A stretch of 64,000 bases of DNA, taken from contig NZ_SDGV01000018.1 of assembly GCF_004795745.1 (NCBI RefSeq), positions 1 to 64,000 of the forward strand, in the 5' to 3' direction. Positions 1 through 8,840 of the stretch are shown here, in pieces (the first letter of the stretch is position 1; every line of letters begins with the position of its first letter). Made by a program: the position numbers and the translations under genes. Source of the stretch: Vagococcus silagei (GTDB lineage: Bacteria > Bacillota > Bacilli > Lactobacillales > Vagococcaceae). The notes below the pieces were generated by a model. It was given only the letters and a program-made list of their open reading frames with translations, did not search any database and had not been told where the DNA came from.

Positions 1-68
1 GTCCAGTTTGACAAAGAGCCTCAATTTGCTATCGGTTTTACAGTTTACAATTTATTATAATATTATTA

Positions 69-959
69 TTAAATGCGTGACGCCTCATCAATTTGATCAA
101 TCGCTTGATGAAGATATAAATCAAATTCAAAATCCGTCTCTTGATACGACAAATCTTCAAGTAAAGCACGTGAGAAACTAGCAATCATCCCATGATTTTC
201 GGCTAATTTTTGATCGGCTTCAGTACGAGAGAATCCACCAGAAAGTGCAACTAATCGGACAACTTGTTCATAGTCCATTAGTTCACGATAATAATCTGGT
301 TTGGAAGGTAGACTCAGTTTTAATAAAATTTTCACTTCTTTTGGTAGTACGTTTAATTCAGCAATAATAGCTTTTTTTAGGATTTCTTCTGCTTGCGCTT
401 TATCCTTTGCATGAATATCAATTTCAGGTTCAATCGTTGGAACTAAACCTAAATGAAAGACTTTTTTAGCTAGTTCAAATTGTTGCGCGACAACAGCTTT
501 GATACCTTCTTCATTAGCATGATGAATGAAGGAACGTTGTTTTGTACCAAAGACATGATGCTCTTTAGCATCTAGTACTTTTTCCTCAAGATTTGGAATA
601 TCTTTCATTAATTGCACACCATTTTCTTCTGGTAATAAACCTTCATCGATACTCAAAAATGGTAAGATATGTTTCTTTTGCCATAAATAGTCTGCAGTAT
701 AAAGACCTTCAATTTGACGTTTCATTGTATCTTCAAAAATAATAGCGCCTAAAATATGGTGCGAAGTAAATTCAGGACTCATTAAAATACGTTTACGCAT
801 GTCATGGATTAAATCATACATTTCTTCTTTACTATGATAAGTGCTATCCGGAATACCATAATCTCTTAACGTACTTGGTGTGCGTCCACCGCTTTGATCC
901 AGAGCTGCAATAAATCCTTCGCCTGACGACATTCTTTCTAATTTCTTTTCATCTATCAT
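69..959 (-). CDS. fda: Fructose-bisphosphate aldolase, class I
   Basis: A cytosolic glycolytic enzyme that cleaves fructose 1,6-bisphosphate into dihydroxyacetone phosphate and glyceraldehyde 3-phosphate through a Schiff base. The 296-residue protein has the length of the staphylococcal class I enzyme. The N-terminal AALDQSGGRTPSTL segment and the region around residues 212-240 (KLSLPSKPDYY, then VALSGGFSR) are family hallmarks; the lysine of the KLSLP segment is the likely Schiff-base residue. The ATG has a good upstream AGGGAG. The gene stands alone behind a TATAAT box embedded in a palindromic operator at 994-1021. The family is clear; which regulator binds is not. Confidence 0.93.
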   Translation of the reverse strand: MIDEKKLERMSSGEGFIAALDQSGGRTPSTLRDYGIPDSTYHSKEEMYDLIHDMRKRILMSPEFTSHHILGAIIFEDTMKRQIEGLYTADYLWQKKHILPFLSIDEGLLPEENGVQLMKDIPNLEEKVLDAKEHHVFGTKQRSFIHHANEEGIKAVVAQQFELAKKVFHLGLVPTIEPEIDIHAKDKAQAEEILKKAIIAELNVLPKEVKILLKLSLPSKPDYYRELMDYEQVVRLVALSGGFSRTEADQKLAENHGMIASFSRALLEDLSYQETDFEFDLYLHQAIDQIDEASRI

Positions 960-993
960 TTAATGCACTCCCTTTTGTTTTTTTATTCACAAT

Positions 994-1021
994 AGATTGT
1001 ACTTTTATTATAGTACAATCT
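994..1021 (-). promoter_or_regulatory. Palindromic operator over the aldolase promoter
   Basis: Perfect 9-bp inverted repeat AGATTGTAC / GTACAATCT around a 10-base spacer. Read on the minus strand, the spacer begins TATAAT, a consensus -10 box, so a bound dimer would cover the promoter of the aldolase gene. No convincing -35 hexamer is seen 17 bases upstream, which would suit an activator-dependent or distorted-spacer promoter. The regulator is unidentified; the repeat is not a CcpA cre site. Confidence 0.6.
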
Positions 1022-1093
1022 GAAATCAAATAAAACGATAGCTAGACATTATCTAGCATTTTTTATCAAAACATACCTTTTCGTGGCATATAA

Positions 1094-1146
1094 TCTCAAA
1101 AAGACAACAAAATTTTTCAATGAAGAAAAACTTTCGTTGTCTTTTA
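1094..1146 (-). terminator. Intrinsic terminator of the fructokinase gene
   Basis: On the minus strand an AAAAGACAAC...GTTGTCTTTT hairpin with an interrupted A/T-rich upper stem directly follows the fructokinase stop and ends in a T run. Confidence 0.7.
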
Positions 1147-1149
1147 ATT

Positions 1150-2016
1150 TTATTTATGATAGGCATCGATTGCTAGTAACAAGCAACCCGTCAAACCAGC
1201 GTTATCACCTAAAGCGCATGGTAAAATATAGTCTTCAAGATTAGGCGTCACCACATAACCATTCAGCAAAGTCTTAAATCTAGCTCGAATAAGTGGAAAT
1301 AGCTGTGTCTGTTTCATAACCCCTCCACCAAGAACAATTTTTTCAGGTGAAACAATTAATGTCATCGCAACTAGTGCTTGAGCCAAGTAATCAGCCTCAA
1401 TCTCCCAAGCTTGATGTGTCGGATCTAAAATTTTGGCAGAATCACAATAACGCTTTCCAATTGCTGGTCCTGATGCCATCCCTTCAAGGCAATCAGCGTG
1501 ATAAGGACAATTACCTTCAAAGTGATCATCCGGGTGGCGTTTAATGCCGATATGGCCTGCCTCCGGATGACTAAATCCTTCAATAATTTTATCTTGAATG
1601 ATAATCCCAGCACCAATTCCAGTCCCCACTGTGATATAAACACAACTAGAACTACCAGCTGCTGCACCCTTTTTGATTTCACCAAAAGCGGCCGCATTCA
1701 CATCTGTTGTCCAAGCATAGGTAATATCAAAATGTTGCTTCATCACATCTAGAAAAGCATAGTTAGCCCATGCCAATTTAGGTGTTGACGTAATTGAACC
1801 ATATGTATCTGATTTTGGATTAATATCAATCGGGCCAAACGAGCCAATCCCAATTGCTTTTATCTCCGGATAACCTTCGAAAAACTGAATCACAGCTTTC
1901 ATCGTTTCATCTGGTGTTGTCGTCGGAATGCTAATTCGTTCAATCAAAGATAGATTTTCATCACTCACTGCACAAACAAATTTTGTCCCACCTGCTTCAA
2001 TTGCTCCAAAAATCAT
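1150..2016 (-). CDS. scrK: ROK-family fructokinase
   Basis: An ATP-dependent sugar kinase, expected to phosphorylate fructose to fructose 6-phosphate in the cytosol. The N-terminus GAIEAGGTKFVCAV is the phosphate-1 loop typical of the ScrK/GmuE branch of ROK kinases. VTVGTGIGAGI-type glycine-rich residues lie mid-protein, followed by the zinc-binding H/C cluster (GHIGIKRHPDD...CPYHADCLEG). Its 288 residues match the family. It starts 30 bases after the M32 peptidase stop with its own AGGAG, so it may be co-transcribed with it. No sucrose or mannoside transport genes are adjacent, so the in vivo substrate is inferred from the subfamily only. Confidence 0.88.
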   Translation of the reverse strand: MIFGAIEAGGTKFVCAVSDENLSLIERISIPTTTPDETMKAVIQFFEGYPEIKAIGIGSFGPIDINPKSDTYGSITSTPKLAWANYAFLDVMKQHFDITYAWTTDVNAAAFGEIKKGAAAGSSSCVYITVGTGIGAGIIIQDKIIEGFSHPEAGHIGIKRHPDDHFEGNCPYHADCLEGMASGPAIGKRYCDSAKILDPTHQAWEIEADYLAQALVAMTLIVSPEKIVLGGGVMKQTQLFPLIRARFKTLLNGYVVTPNLEDYILPCALGDNAGLTGCLLLAIDAYHK

Positions 2017-2046
2017 GGTTCACACGCTCCTATCAAGATTTATTTT

Positions 2047-3546
2047 TTATTTTACATCGTAAACGTTAAAATATAATTCTCTCATGTAATCAATTAAGTA
2101 ACTTGGATTTAGATTTTCACCTGTTGCATCCATAATCAATTGACTTGGTTTTCTAGAACTACCATATTGGTGAATATGTTTTGTTAACCAATGTAAAATA
2201 GGTGAATAGTCATCTGATGCTAAGACTGCTTCGACATCAAATTCTTGGTTCATCACATGATGTAATTGAGCAGCATACATATAACCTAAAGCATATGATG
2301 GGAAGTAACCAAAACTACCGCCAGACCAATGCACATCTTGTAAGATACCCACAAGATCATTTTCAGGTCGAATGCCTAAGTATTCTTCGTATTTATCATT
2401 CCAAATCTCAGCTAAATTATCTAATGCCACACCTTCGTTGAAAATCATTTTTTCAATTTCATAACGAATAATAATATGTAATGGGTAAGTTAATGTATCA
2501 GCTTGAATACGAATTAAGCTTGATTGTGTTTTCTTCAAGCCATTGTAGAATGTTTCAAAATTGACATCAGCAAATATGTCACCAGTAATTTCTTGTAAAA
2601 CAGGATATTGTTTTTTCCAGAATGAACGGCTGCTACCCACGATAATTTCATTAAATAATGATTGCGATTCATGAATACCCATTGAAACACCACCAGATAA
2701 TGGTGTGTAATCATATTTGGCATCAATATTTTGTTCATACATACCGTGTCCAGCTTCATGAATTGTACCCAATGTCGCCACGATAAAGTCGTCTTCAATC
2801 CAGTTTGTAGTAATACGCGCATCATTACGGTTAAGATCTAACATAAATGGATGGACAGTTTCATCTAAACGACCTCGTTTAAAGTCATAACCTAAATCAG
2901 TCACAACACGACGTACAAATTCTTCTTGTTGTGCTTGTGACACATGACGATGTAAGAATGATGTATCAGGTTCAGTCCCTTTTTCAGCTAACTCTGCACG
3001 GATTTCCATAATACCGTCTTTCACTTGGCCGAAGACTTCATCTAAAATTTCAGTTGTCATCCCTGGTTCATAAAGATTTAATAACACATCGTAAGGTGTT
3101 TTTTCATCCTTACGCCATAAAGGAATGAATTCTTTATTGAAAGCAATAATTTCTTCTAAAGTTTTCTTGAAGACACCATAATCTTTTTGTTGACGTGCAT
3201 CGACCCAAATACTATGTGCTTCAGAAGTTAAACGTGAATATGCTTGGAAGCGATCCACAGGAATATTATTGTTTAAATCATATTCTTCTTTAACTTTTTT
3301 ATAAACTTCTTGACCAAATTCAGATAATTCCGCTGGGTTTTCTTCAAAATAATCTAAGAAAGCTTTCATTTTTTCATTCGTGCCTTTTTCAAAGGCCATC
3401 CCTGCTAAATAACTTGATACTTCAGCACGGTAGCCAGCCGCTTCTTCAGGCATACCTGTTTGGCTATCCCATTCTGCTAAACCAACTGCCTCGTTGATTA
3501 GTGAAATTTCTTTTAAATACGCTAAAAACTCTTGCTCTTTTGTCAT
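2047..3546 (-). CDS. M32-family metallocarboxypeptidase
   Basis: A cytosolic zinc carboxypeptidase of the thermostable carboxypeptidase Taq family (B. subtilis YpwA-like), which trims C-terminal residues from peptides. The zinc site IHEAGHGMYEQN (HEXXH) and the downstream ESQSLFNE glutamate are intact. The longer open frame reaches back to 3681 through the preceding gene. I chose ATG at 3546 because AAAGGAAG sits just upstream and the protein then starts MTKEQEFL and has 499 residues, normal for the family. It begins one base after the stop of the RNA methyltransferase gene, so the two are probably translationally coupled. Confidence 0.93.
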   Translation of the reverse strand: MTKEQEFLAYLKEISLINEAVGLAEWDSQTGMPEEAAGYRAEVSSYLAGMAFEKGTNEKMKAFLDYFEENPAELSEFGQEVYKKVKEEYDLNNNIPVDRFQAYSRLTSEAHSIWVDARQQKDYGVFKKTLEEIIAFNKEFIPLWRKDEKTPYDVLLNLYEPGMTTEILDEVFGQVKDGIMEIRAELAEKGTEPDTSFLHRHVSQAQQEEFVRRVVTDLGYDFKRGRLDETVHPFMLDLNRNDARITTNWIEDDFIVATLGTIHEAGHGMYEQNIDAKYDYTPLSGGVSMGIHESQSLFNEIIVGSSRSFWKKQYPVLQEITGDIFADVNFETFYNGLKKTQSSLIRIQADTLTYPLHIIIRYEIEKMIFNEGVALDNLAEIWNDKYEEYLGIRPENDLVGILQDVHWSGGSFGYFPSYALGYMYAAQLHHVMNQEFDVEAVLASDDYSPILHWLTKHIHQYGSSRKPSQLIMDATGENLNPSYLIDYMRELYFNVYDVK

Positions 3547-3547
3547 T

Positions 3548-4699
3548 TTAATCTTCCTTTCGTGGTTGACGTGGTAGGCGTTTGCCCCAATATTGGAATA
3601 GATCCGTACGGAGAGACCCATTATAAAGTTTACGTTTTTTCGTTGCTTTACTACCATAGTGAGTTTCGAATGATAAATCACTGGTTAAAATATATTTACT
3701 CCAAGTATCTAACGGTTTATAAATTTTACCCATCTGTTTGTACAAACGTTGAACGCCTTCTTCATCTCCCAAACGTTCACCATATGGAGGATTGGCAACA
3801 ATCACACCATATTCTTTAGTTGTTGTAAAGTCAATTAAGTTCATTTGTTTAAATGTAATTGCATCTCCCAAGCCAGCTTCTTCCGCATTTGCTTGCGCAA
3901 TGGCAATCATCTTAGGATCAAGATCAGTTCCCATGATGTCTAATTCAATGTCATAATCCGCTTTTTCTTCAGCTTCAGCACGTACTGTTTTTGATAATTC
4001 TTTATCAAACCAGCTCCATGTTTCAATTAAGAATTCGCGATTAAAGCCTGGGGCTAAATTACGACCAATCATAGCTGCTTCAATACAAAATGTTCCTGAC
4101 CCACAAACCGGATCATAGAACGGACGATCTTTACGCCAATTTGTTAAAGAAATAATCGCAGCAGCCATATTTTCTTTAAGTGGCGCGCCACCTTTTTCTA
4201 AACGGTAACCACGTTTAAATAAACTTGGACCTGTCGTATTTAATGTTAAGGTTACTTTATCTTTTAAAATCGCCACTTCAATTGGATATAAAGCGCCTGA
4301 TTCAGGCAAGCGTCCGTAACGAGAATAGTACTCACTAAGTCTCGACACAATCGCTTTTTTGGTAATTGCTTGACAATCCGGAACACTATATAGTGTTGAC
4401 TTAATTGATTTTCCTGATACTGGAAACTCGGCATCCATTGGTAAAAACTTTTCCCAAGGTAATGCTTTCGTTTGTTCAAATAAATCTTCAAATGTTTTCG
4501 CTTCAAATTCACCAACAATAATTTTAATTTTATCCGCAGTTCGTAACCATAAGTTTGTTGTTAAAATTGTACGCATATCACCTTTAAACAAAGCTTTACC
4601 GTTTTCAACTTGGCAATCAATTCCTAGGTCACGTAACTCTTTACCGACTAACGCCTCAATACCACTTGCAGCAGTGGCTACTAACTTATATTCTTCCAT
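3548..4699 (-). CDS. ypsC: THUMP-domain class I SAM-dependent RNA methyltransferase (RlmL/YpsC-like)
   Basis: Predicted to methylate guanosines of 23S rRNA using S-adenosylmethionine. The N-terminal ~155 residues form the THUMP RNA-binding part (starting KLVATAASGIEALVGKEL). The C-terminal half is a Rossmann methyltransferase with DPVCGSGTFCIEAA (SAM loop) and the catalytic NPPYGERLG. At 383 residues it is the short Firmicutes form, lacking the second methyltransferase domain of E. coli RlmKL. The order gpsB - rnpB - this gene is the same as gpsB-rnpB-ypsC of B. subtilis. The exact target base is not deducible here. Confidence 0.92.
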   Translation of the reverse strand: MEEYKLVATAASGIEALVGKELRDLGIDCQVENGKALFKGDMRTILTTNLWLRTADKIKIIVGEFEAKTFEDLFEQTKALPWEKFLPMDAEFPVSGKSIKSTLYSVPDCQAITKKAIVSRLSEYYSRYGRLPESGALYPIEVAILKDKVTLTLNTTGPSLFKRGYRLEKGGAPLKENMAAAIISLTNWRKDRPFYDPVCGSGTFCIEAAMIGRNLAPGFNREFLIETWSWFDKELSKTVRAEAEEKADYDIELDIMGTDLDPKMIAIAQANAEEAGLGDAITFKQMNLIDFTTTKEYGVIVANPPYGERLGDEEGVQRLYKQMGKIYKPLDTWSKYILTSDLSFETHYGSKATKKRKLYNGSLRTDLFQYWGKRLPRQPRKED

Positions 4700-4729
4700 G
4701 CTTCGATTCCTTTACATTTTATTATTCTT

Positions 4730-4760
4730 AAAAAAAAAACCTTCCAAAAAAATTGGAAGG
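4730..4760 (-). terminator. Terminator of rnpB
   Basis: On the minus strand CCTTCCAA / TTGGAAGG forms a stem with a T-rich loop followed by a run of about ten T residues, just after the RNase P RNA 3' end. Confidence 0.85.
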
Positions 4761-4775
4761 AAATCCTGAAATAAT

Positions 4776-5160
4776 ATAGTTTTCTGTAAGCCATGTTCTG
4801 TCTTGTTATTTCTTTCAGGAAAAATAACAAGGATAACCATCTGTCTACAGAATACTCTGTCCCTTCTCATAAGTTCATTTCCCTGAGAAAGGTGCCCCTA
4901 CCATAAGTTTGGGTTGCTCGCTCGAGGGGTTTACCCGTTCCACTAATTTTATTTCTAAAATTACTTCGTCACTGTGGCACTTTTCAAGACTACTTGAGCA
5001 TGACGCACGCGCTTTAGCTCTTTTGTCTGCCGTTACCTTCTACAAGGTACCTTAACTTATTGTTTCGTTAAGCACGATCACTACACGCATCTCAGCCTGT
5101 GCGAGCATGGACTTTCCTCAACATCACCGAAGCGATACTGCGATTATCCGAAAACTATAT
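4776..5160 (-). ncRNA. rnpB: RNase P RNA, bacillus type (type B)
   Basis: Catalytic RNA that removes 5' leaders from pre-tRNAs, working with the RnpA protein. On the minus strand the conserved 5' core GAGGAAAGTCCATGCTCGCA, the central GGGTAAACCCCTCGAGCGAG segment and the 3' core ACAGAACATGGCTTACAGAA are all present. The ends pair through AGTTTTC / GAAAACT. The length of about 385 bases agrees with type B RNAs. Ends are placed from the terminal helix and could be off by several bases. It is flanked by gpsB and the ypsC-like gene, as in Bacillus. Confidence 0.95.
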
Positions 5161-5173
5161 TATTAACTTGTTT

Positions 5174-5202
5174 ATTCTACTTGATTAAAAGCGTTTTGTC
5201 AT
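5174..5202 (-). promoter_or_regulatory. rnpB promoter inside the 3' end of gpsB
   Basis: On the minus strand ATGACA (-35), a 17-base spacer and TAGAAT (-10) lead into the RNase P RNA 5' end about a dozen bases after the predicted start. The -35 box lies within the last codons of gpsB. Confidence 0.65.
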
Positions 5203-5613
5203 CTCTAAATCATCTTTTTCATCTAAAACTTTTTGAGCTGCTTCATTTAGTGTCGTACGTGCTTTACGACTCACTTCAGATTCAACTACACTCTCTTCTT
5301 CAAGTTTGTTTCCGAAAACATGTTTTTCAAGATTTGATAGACGTTTTAGAATATCAAAGTTTGTAATTGCATTTGATTTTGGTGCTTCTTGTTTCATGCG
5401 AGATAGTGTCGCTTGATTTTGTGTTAATTGATCCACTTTATTAACAAGACGTTGATTTTCTTCTTTTAATGAAATGATTTCTTGATTATATTGTTCGTAA
5501 TCTTTAATCACGTTATCTAAAAATTCGTCAACCTCTACTGGATCATAGCCACGCATTTTTGATTTAAATTCTTTTTGTAAAATGTCTTTTGCTGCATATG
5601 TTAGTTTAGCCAA
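5185..5613 (-). CDS. gpsB: Cell-division/peptidoglycan regulator GpsB
   Basis: A DivIVA-family cytoplasmic coiled-coil protein that docks onto the N-terminal tails of class A PBPs and coordinates wall synthesis at septum and side wall. Residues 1-70 carry the family signature (KEFKSKMRGYDPVEVDEFLDNVIKDYE) followed by a heptad-rich coiled coil. A linker and a short C-terminal helical domain (FDILKRLSNLEKHVFG) complete the 142 residues. The start is a TTG at 5613 behind AAAGGATGG; no in-frame ATG fits the family N-terminus. Its partner PBP1a is encoded nearby on the opposite strand after recU. The PBP1a tail here has the Arg/Lys-rich sequence expected for GpsB binding. Confidence 0.95.
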   Translation of the reverse strand: MAKLTYAAKDILQKEFKSKMRGYDPVEVDEFLDNVIKDYEQYNQEIISLKEENQRLVNKVDQLTQNQATLSRMKQEAPKSNAITNFDILKRLSNLEKHVFGNKLEEESVVESEVSRKARTTLNEAAQKVLDEKDDLEMTKRF

Positions 5614-5695
5614 TGCTTACACCCATCCTTTAATTGTCATTTTTAATTGAAGTTTTATTGAAGTTTTTCTTGACTCTCATACTTCCCTACATTAC

Positions 5696-5724
5696 ACTAT
5701 AATCATTTTTTGAACGATTGACAA
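5696..5724 (-). promoter_or_regulatory. gpsB promoter
   Basis: On the minus strand TTGTCA, a 17-base spacer and TATAGT, about 80 bases upstream of the gpsB TTG start. This is a near-consensus housekeeping promoter. Confidence 0.75.
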
Positions 5725-5793
5725 TCATTTTATGAAAATAAAATCAAATCTTCACAATTTCATATAAAAACCTAAAGAAATCTTTTATTTCCT

Positions 5794-5822
5794 TTTCAAT
5801 ATAATTCAAGTTTTGATATAAT
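5794..5822 (+). promoter_or_regulatory. recU-pbp1a promoter
   Basis: TTTCAA, a 17-base spacer and TATAAT at 5817-5822. The -10 box covers the first in-frame ATG (5821), so that ATG lies upstream of the likely transcript start (about 5829) and cannot be the recU start codon. Confidence 0.65.
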
Positions 5823-5844
5823 GTGGGATAGGAGTGTGATTAAC

Positions 5845-6456
5845 CTGACTATAAATTATCCGCAAGGAAGTAACTCCTCATTTTCAAGTTCAAAGAGACC
5901 GGCTAACGCTAAGCCAAAAACTTTTGCGAATCGTGGCATGTCACTTGAAGAGGATATTAATCAAAGTAATTTATACTATCTTTCTAAAAAAATAGCGGTC
6001 ATTCATAAAAAGCCTACCCCTGTACAAATTGTTAAGGTTCATTACCCAAAACGAAGTGCGGCTGTCATTACAGAAGCCTACTTTAAAGAAGCCTCAACAA
6101 CAGACTACAACGGCATTTATCGTGGTCACTATTTAGATTTTGAAGCAAAAGAAACAAAAAACAAAACATCTCTTCCTTTGACAAACTTTCATGATCACCA
6201 AATTCTTCATATGAAAGCCTGTCTTGAACAACAAGGAATTGTGTTTATCTTAATTCGTTTTTCTTCATTACAAGAAACTTACCTTTTGCCGGCATCAATT
6301 GTGATTGATTATTGGGATAACCAAATCAAAAACAAAAAGAAATCTATCCCCCATTCGGTGATTCAAGAAAGTGGATATGAAATCCAACCTGGACTATTTC
6401 CCAGAATCCCTTATTTAGAAATAATAGATAAATATATTTTAAAAGGAGACTCTTAG
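5845..6456 (+). CDS. recU: Holliday junction resolvase RecU
   Basis: A structure-specific endonuclease that cuts Holliday junctions during recombination and chromosome segregation, and modulates RecA. The order of conserved blocks is as in Bacillus RecU: RGMSLEEDIN, IAVIHKKPTPVQIVKVHYPKR, TTDYNGIYRGHYLDFEAKETKNKTSLPL (catalytic D/E/K cluster), then NFHDHQI. A -10 box overlaps ATG 5821, and AGGAG lies at 5830-5834. The best-spaced codon giving the usual (M)xxYP N-terminus is a CTG at 5845; GTG 5836 is too close to the SD. The start is therefore uncertain. The gene is followed two bases later by pbp1a, the normal pairing. Confidence 0.93.
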   Translation: MTINYPQGSNSSFSSSKRPANAKPKTFANRGMSLEEDINQSNLYYLSKKIAVIHKKPTPVQIVKVHYPKRSAAVITEAYFKEASTTDYNGIYRGHYLDFEAKETKNKTSLPLTNFHDHQILHMKACLEQQGIVFILIRFSSLQETYLLPASIVIDYWDNQIKNKKKSIPHSVIQESGYEIQPGLFPRIPYLEIIDKYILKGDS

Positions 6457-6458
6457 CT

Positions 6459-8636
6459 ATGAAGAAACAGGATTCCAATCGTAATGGTGGAACTAAAAGA
6501 AAGCGAAAAAGAAAATTTAAGATTATTTTCGCTCTCATATTAATTTTATTTTTTGTTCCGCTCATGTTAGGAACTGGTGTTTTTCTATACTATATTAAAG
6601 ACACACCTGAACTTGAATTTTCTAAATTAGAAGATACGTTATCTTCTGACATTTATGATATGAATGGAAAATTCATTATGACAGTTGGTGCTAAAAAAAG
6701 AGAAACAATCCCACCAAATCAAATTCCGCCAGTTTTAAAAGATGCGATTCTTTCAATCGAAGATCGACGTTTTGAAAAACATATCGGTGTTGACCCAATT
6801 CGGATAGTTGGGGCTGCCCTTTCAAACTTAAAGGGCAATCATACCCAAGGTGGGAGTACTCTAACGCAACAATTGATCAAACTCTCGTACTTCTCACATC
6901 GTAAAGAAGATCAGAACTATAAACGAAAAGCTCAAGAAGCATGGTTAGCGATTAAATTAGAAAAAAATAAATCAAAAGATGAAATTTTAACCTACTACAT
7001 CAACCGTGTGTATATGGCAAACGGAATCTACGGCATGAAGACTGCAGCAGCAACATACTATAATAAAGATTTTAACAAACTTAGTTTAGCGCAATATGCG
7101 TTACTTGCAGGACTGCCTCAAGCGCCAAATGACTACGATCCATATGCACATCCAGATATGGCTAAAACGAGACGAGATTTAGTTTTAAGAGAGATGCATG
7201 AAAACAAAAAGATTACGGATAAGCAATATAATGAAGCAACTGCTGTTCCAATCGAAGATGGACTAGTACCACTCAAGAATGATGATTTAACGAATAAACA
7301 AATTGTTTCAGATTATTACCTCAACGAAGCAATTAAAGAAGTTCAAGAAAGAACTAAAAAAGATGTTTATACTGATGGATTAGATATCTATACAAATATT
7401 GATATCGACGCACAAAAATACTTATACGGTTTAGTGAATAATGATAATTCTGCGATTAACTTCCCAGATAGTAAATTCCAAACTTCTGCTACCTTAATTG
7501 ATGTAAAAACAGGTTACGTTCGTGCTCAGATTGGAGGGCGTAAACTTGGGAATAATCAGAAAAAATGGAATCGTGCCGTTGAATCAAAACGTGATATCGG
7601 ATCAACTGCAAAACCTCTTGTCGCCTATGGACCGTTAATTGAAGAATCAAGTTATGGTTCTGGTCAGATTTTTGTCGATGAACCTTACTTTTATAAGAGT
7701 AGTAAAAAACCTGTTTACAACTATGATAAATCTTATCGTGGTGCTCTCACAATGCGTGAATCATTAATTGACTCGCGTAATATTCCTGCACTAAAAGCTT
7801 TAGATGAAGTTGGAACAGATAAAGCAAAACATTTCATCTCAAACTTAGGACTTAAAAATGATGTTTATGAAGGAACAGCGATCGGTTTCCAAGCTTCAAC
7901 TGAAAGTTTGGCCGCAGCATACTCTTCTCTTGCAAATGGTGGGGTTTACTACCGTCCTTCTTATATCAATAAAGTTGTTTATTCTGATGGTGTTGAAGAA
8001 AAATTTGAACCTCAGGGAAAACGTGCGATGAAAGAATCAACAGCATATATTATTACTGACATGTTGAAAGATGTCATTCGTCGTGGTACGGGGATACCAG
8101 CTAGTATTCCAAACTTAATTCAAGCTGGTAAAACAGGTACTTCTAACTATTCAGATGATGATGTTGATAAAATTAAAGGAATCGGAAGTCCTGACATCTC
8201 ATTCGCTGGTTATACACCAAAATATTCATTAGCAATTTGGACCGGATATGATGAATACTTCCAAGCAATACCTGTTTACGATCAACAACTTGCAATGGAT
8301 ATTTATAAAAACTTCATGGCTTATCTTTACCAAAGTAAGAATCTTGAAATAACTGACTGGAAGATGCCAAATGACGTTGTCAGATATGGTACTGAGGTTT
8401 ATGTCAAAGGCCATACAAACACACAATATAAATATCAAACTTATGAATATACAACTGAATATTACGAGGAAGACGATGAACCGTCATCTTCTGAAGTAAC
8501 ACCTGCTACAAAATCAAAAGAATCAACAGTAAAACCACCAGTCAGTGAAACAAAACCACCTGAAAATTCTAATGATGGTGGACAAACTGAAACACCATCT
8601 ACTGATGACTCTGAAAATGAAGACAATTCAGAGTAA
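6459..8636 (+). CDS. pbp1A: Bifunctional penicillin-binding protein 1A (transglycosylase/transpeptidase)
   Basis: A class A PBP that polymerises glycan strands and cross-links stem peptides at the outer face of the membrane. It has a basic cytoplasmic tail (residues 1-20, KRKRKRKF), one membrane helix (about 21-46), and a GT51 domain with SIEDRRFEKHIG (Glu101 catalytic) and GGSTLTQQL. The transpeptidase domain carries STAK (Ser382), SRN and KTGT. The last ~70 residues are a Ser/Thr/Pro/Glu-rich tail. At 725 residues the length is normal. It lies two bases after recU with AAGGAGA overlapping the recU end, and GpsB is encoded divergently next door. Confidence 0.96.
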   Translation: MKKQDSNRNGGTKRKRKRKFKIIFALILILFFVPLMLGTGVFLYYIKDTPELEFSKLEDTLSSDIYDMNGKFIMTVGAKKRETIPPNQIPPVLKDAILSIEDRRFEKHIGVDPIRIVGAALSNLKGNHTQGGSTLTQQLIKLSYFSHRKEDQNYKRKAQEAWLAIKLEKNKSKDEILTYYINRVYMANGIYGMKTAAATYYNKDFNKLSLAQYALLAGLPQAPNDYDPYAHPDMAKTRRDLVLREMHENKKITDKQYNEATAVPIEDGLVPLKNDDLTNKQIVSDYYLNEAIKEVQERTKKDVYTDGLDIYTNIDIDAQKYLYGLVNNDNSAINFPDSKFQTSATLIDVKTGYVRAQIGGRKLGNNQKKWNRAVESKRDIGSTAKPLVAYGPLIEESSYGSGQIFVDEPYFYKSSKKPVYNYDKSYRGALTMRESLIDSRNIPALKALDEVGTDKAKHFISNLGLKNDVYEGTAIGFQASTESLAAAYSSLANGGVYYRPSYINKVVYSDGVEEKFEPQGKRAMKESTAYIITDMLKDVIRRGTGIPASIPNLIQAGKTGTSNYSDDDVDKIKGIGSPDISFAGYTPKYSLAIWTGYDEYFQAIPVYDQQLAMDIYKNFMAYLYQSKNLEITDWKMPNDVVRYGTEVYVKGHTNTQYKYQTYEYTTEYYEEDDEPSSSEVTPATKSKESTVKPPVSETKPPENSNDGGQTETPSTDDSENEDNSE

Positions 8637-8640
8637 TAAC

Positions 8641-8672
8641 AAAAAAGACAGACTTAAAAGTCTGTCTTTTTT
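8641..8672 (+). terminator. Terminator of recU-pbp1A
   Basis: AAAAAAGACAGACTT / AAGTCTGTCTTTTTT perfect hairpin with T run straight after the pbp1A stop. Confidence 0.9.
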
Positions 8673-8840
8673 GTTACTAGATTGATGGATTTTCGGAGGT
8701 TGAGTTGACAATTAAACTAATTTTGTTATTCAGACAAAAAACGTCTGCATACCTGTTTCATCTTTTTATTGAGTTCAAAACTCTCACTATGACACCCGCT
8801 CTTATGGAGCTTCGTGAGCAGGCTTTCGGCACTAAACGAC

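Noticed and set aside
1-68. End of another gene at the left window edge
   Set aside because: No open frame with recognisable coding content and no clear terminator; left unassigned.
2055-2075. Possible CcpA cre site (TGTAAACG-like) near the end of the M32 gene
   Set aside because: Only half of the cre consensus is matched and it lies inside coding sequence, so it is not supported.
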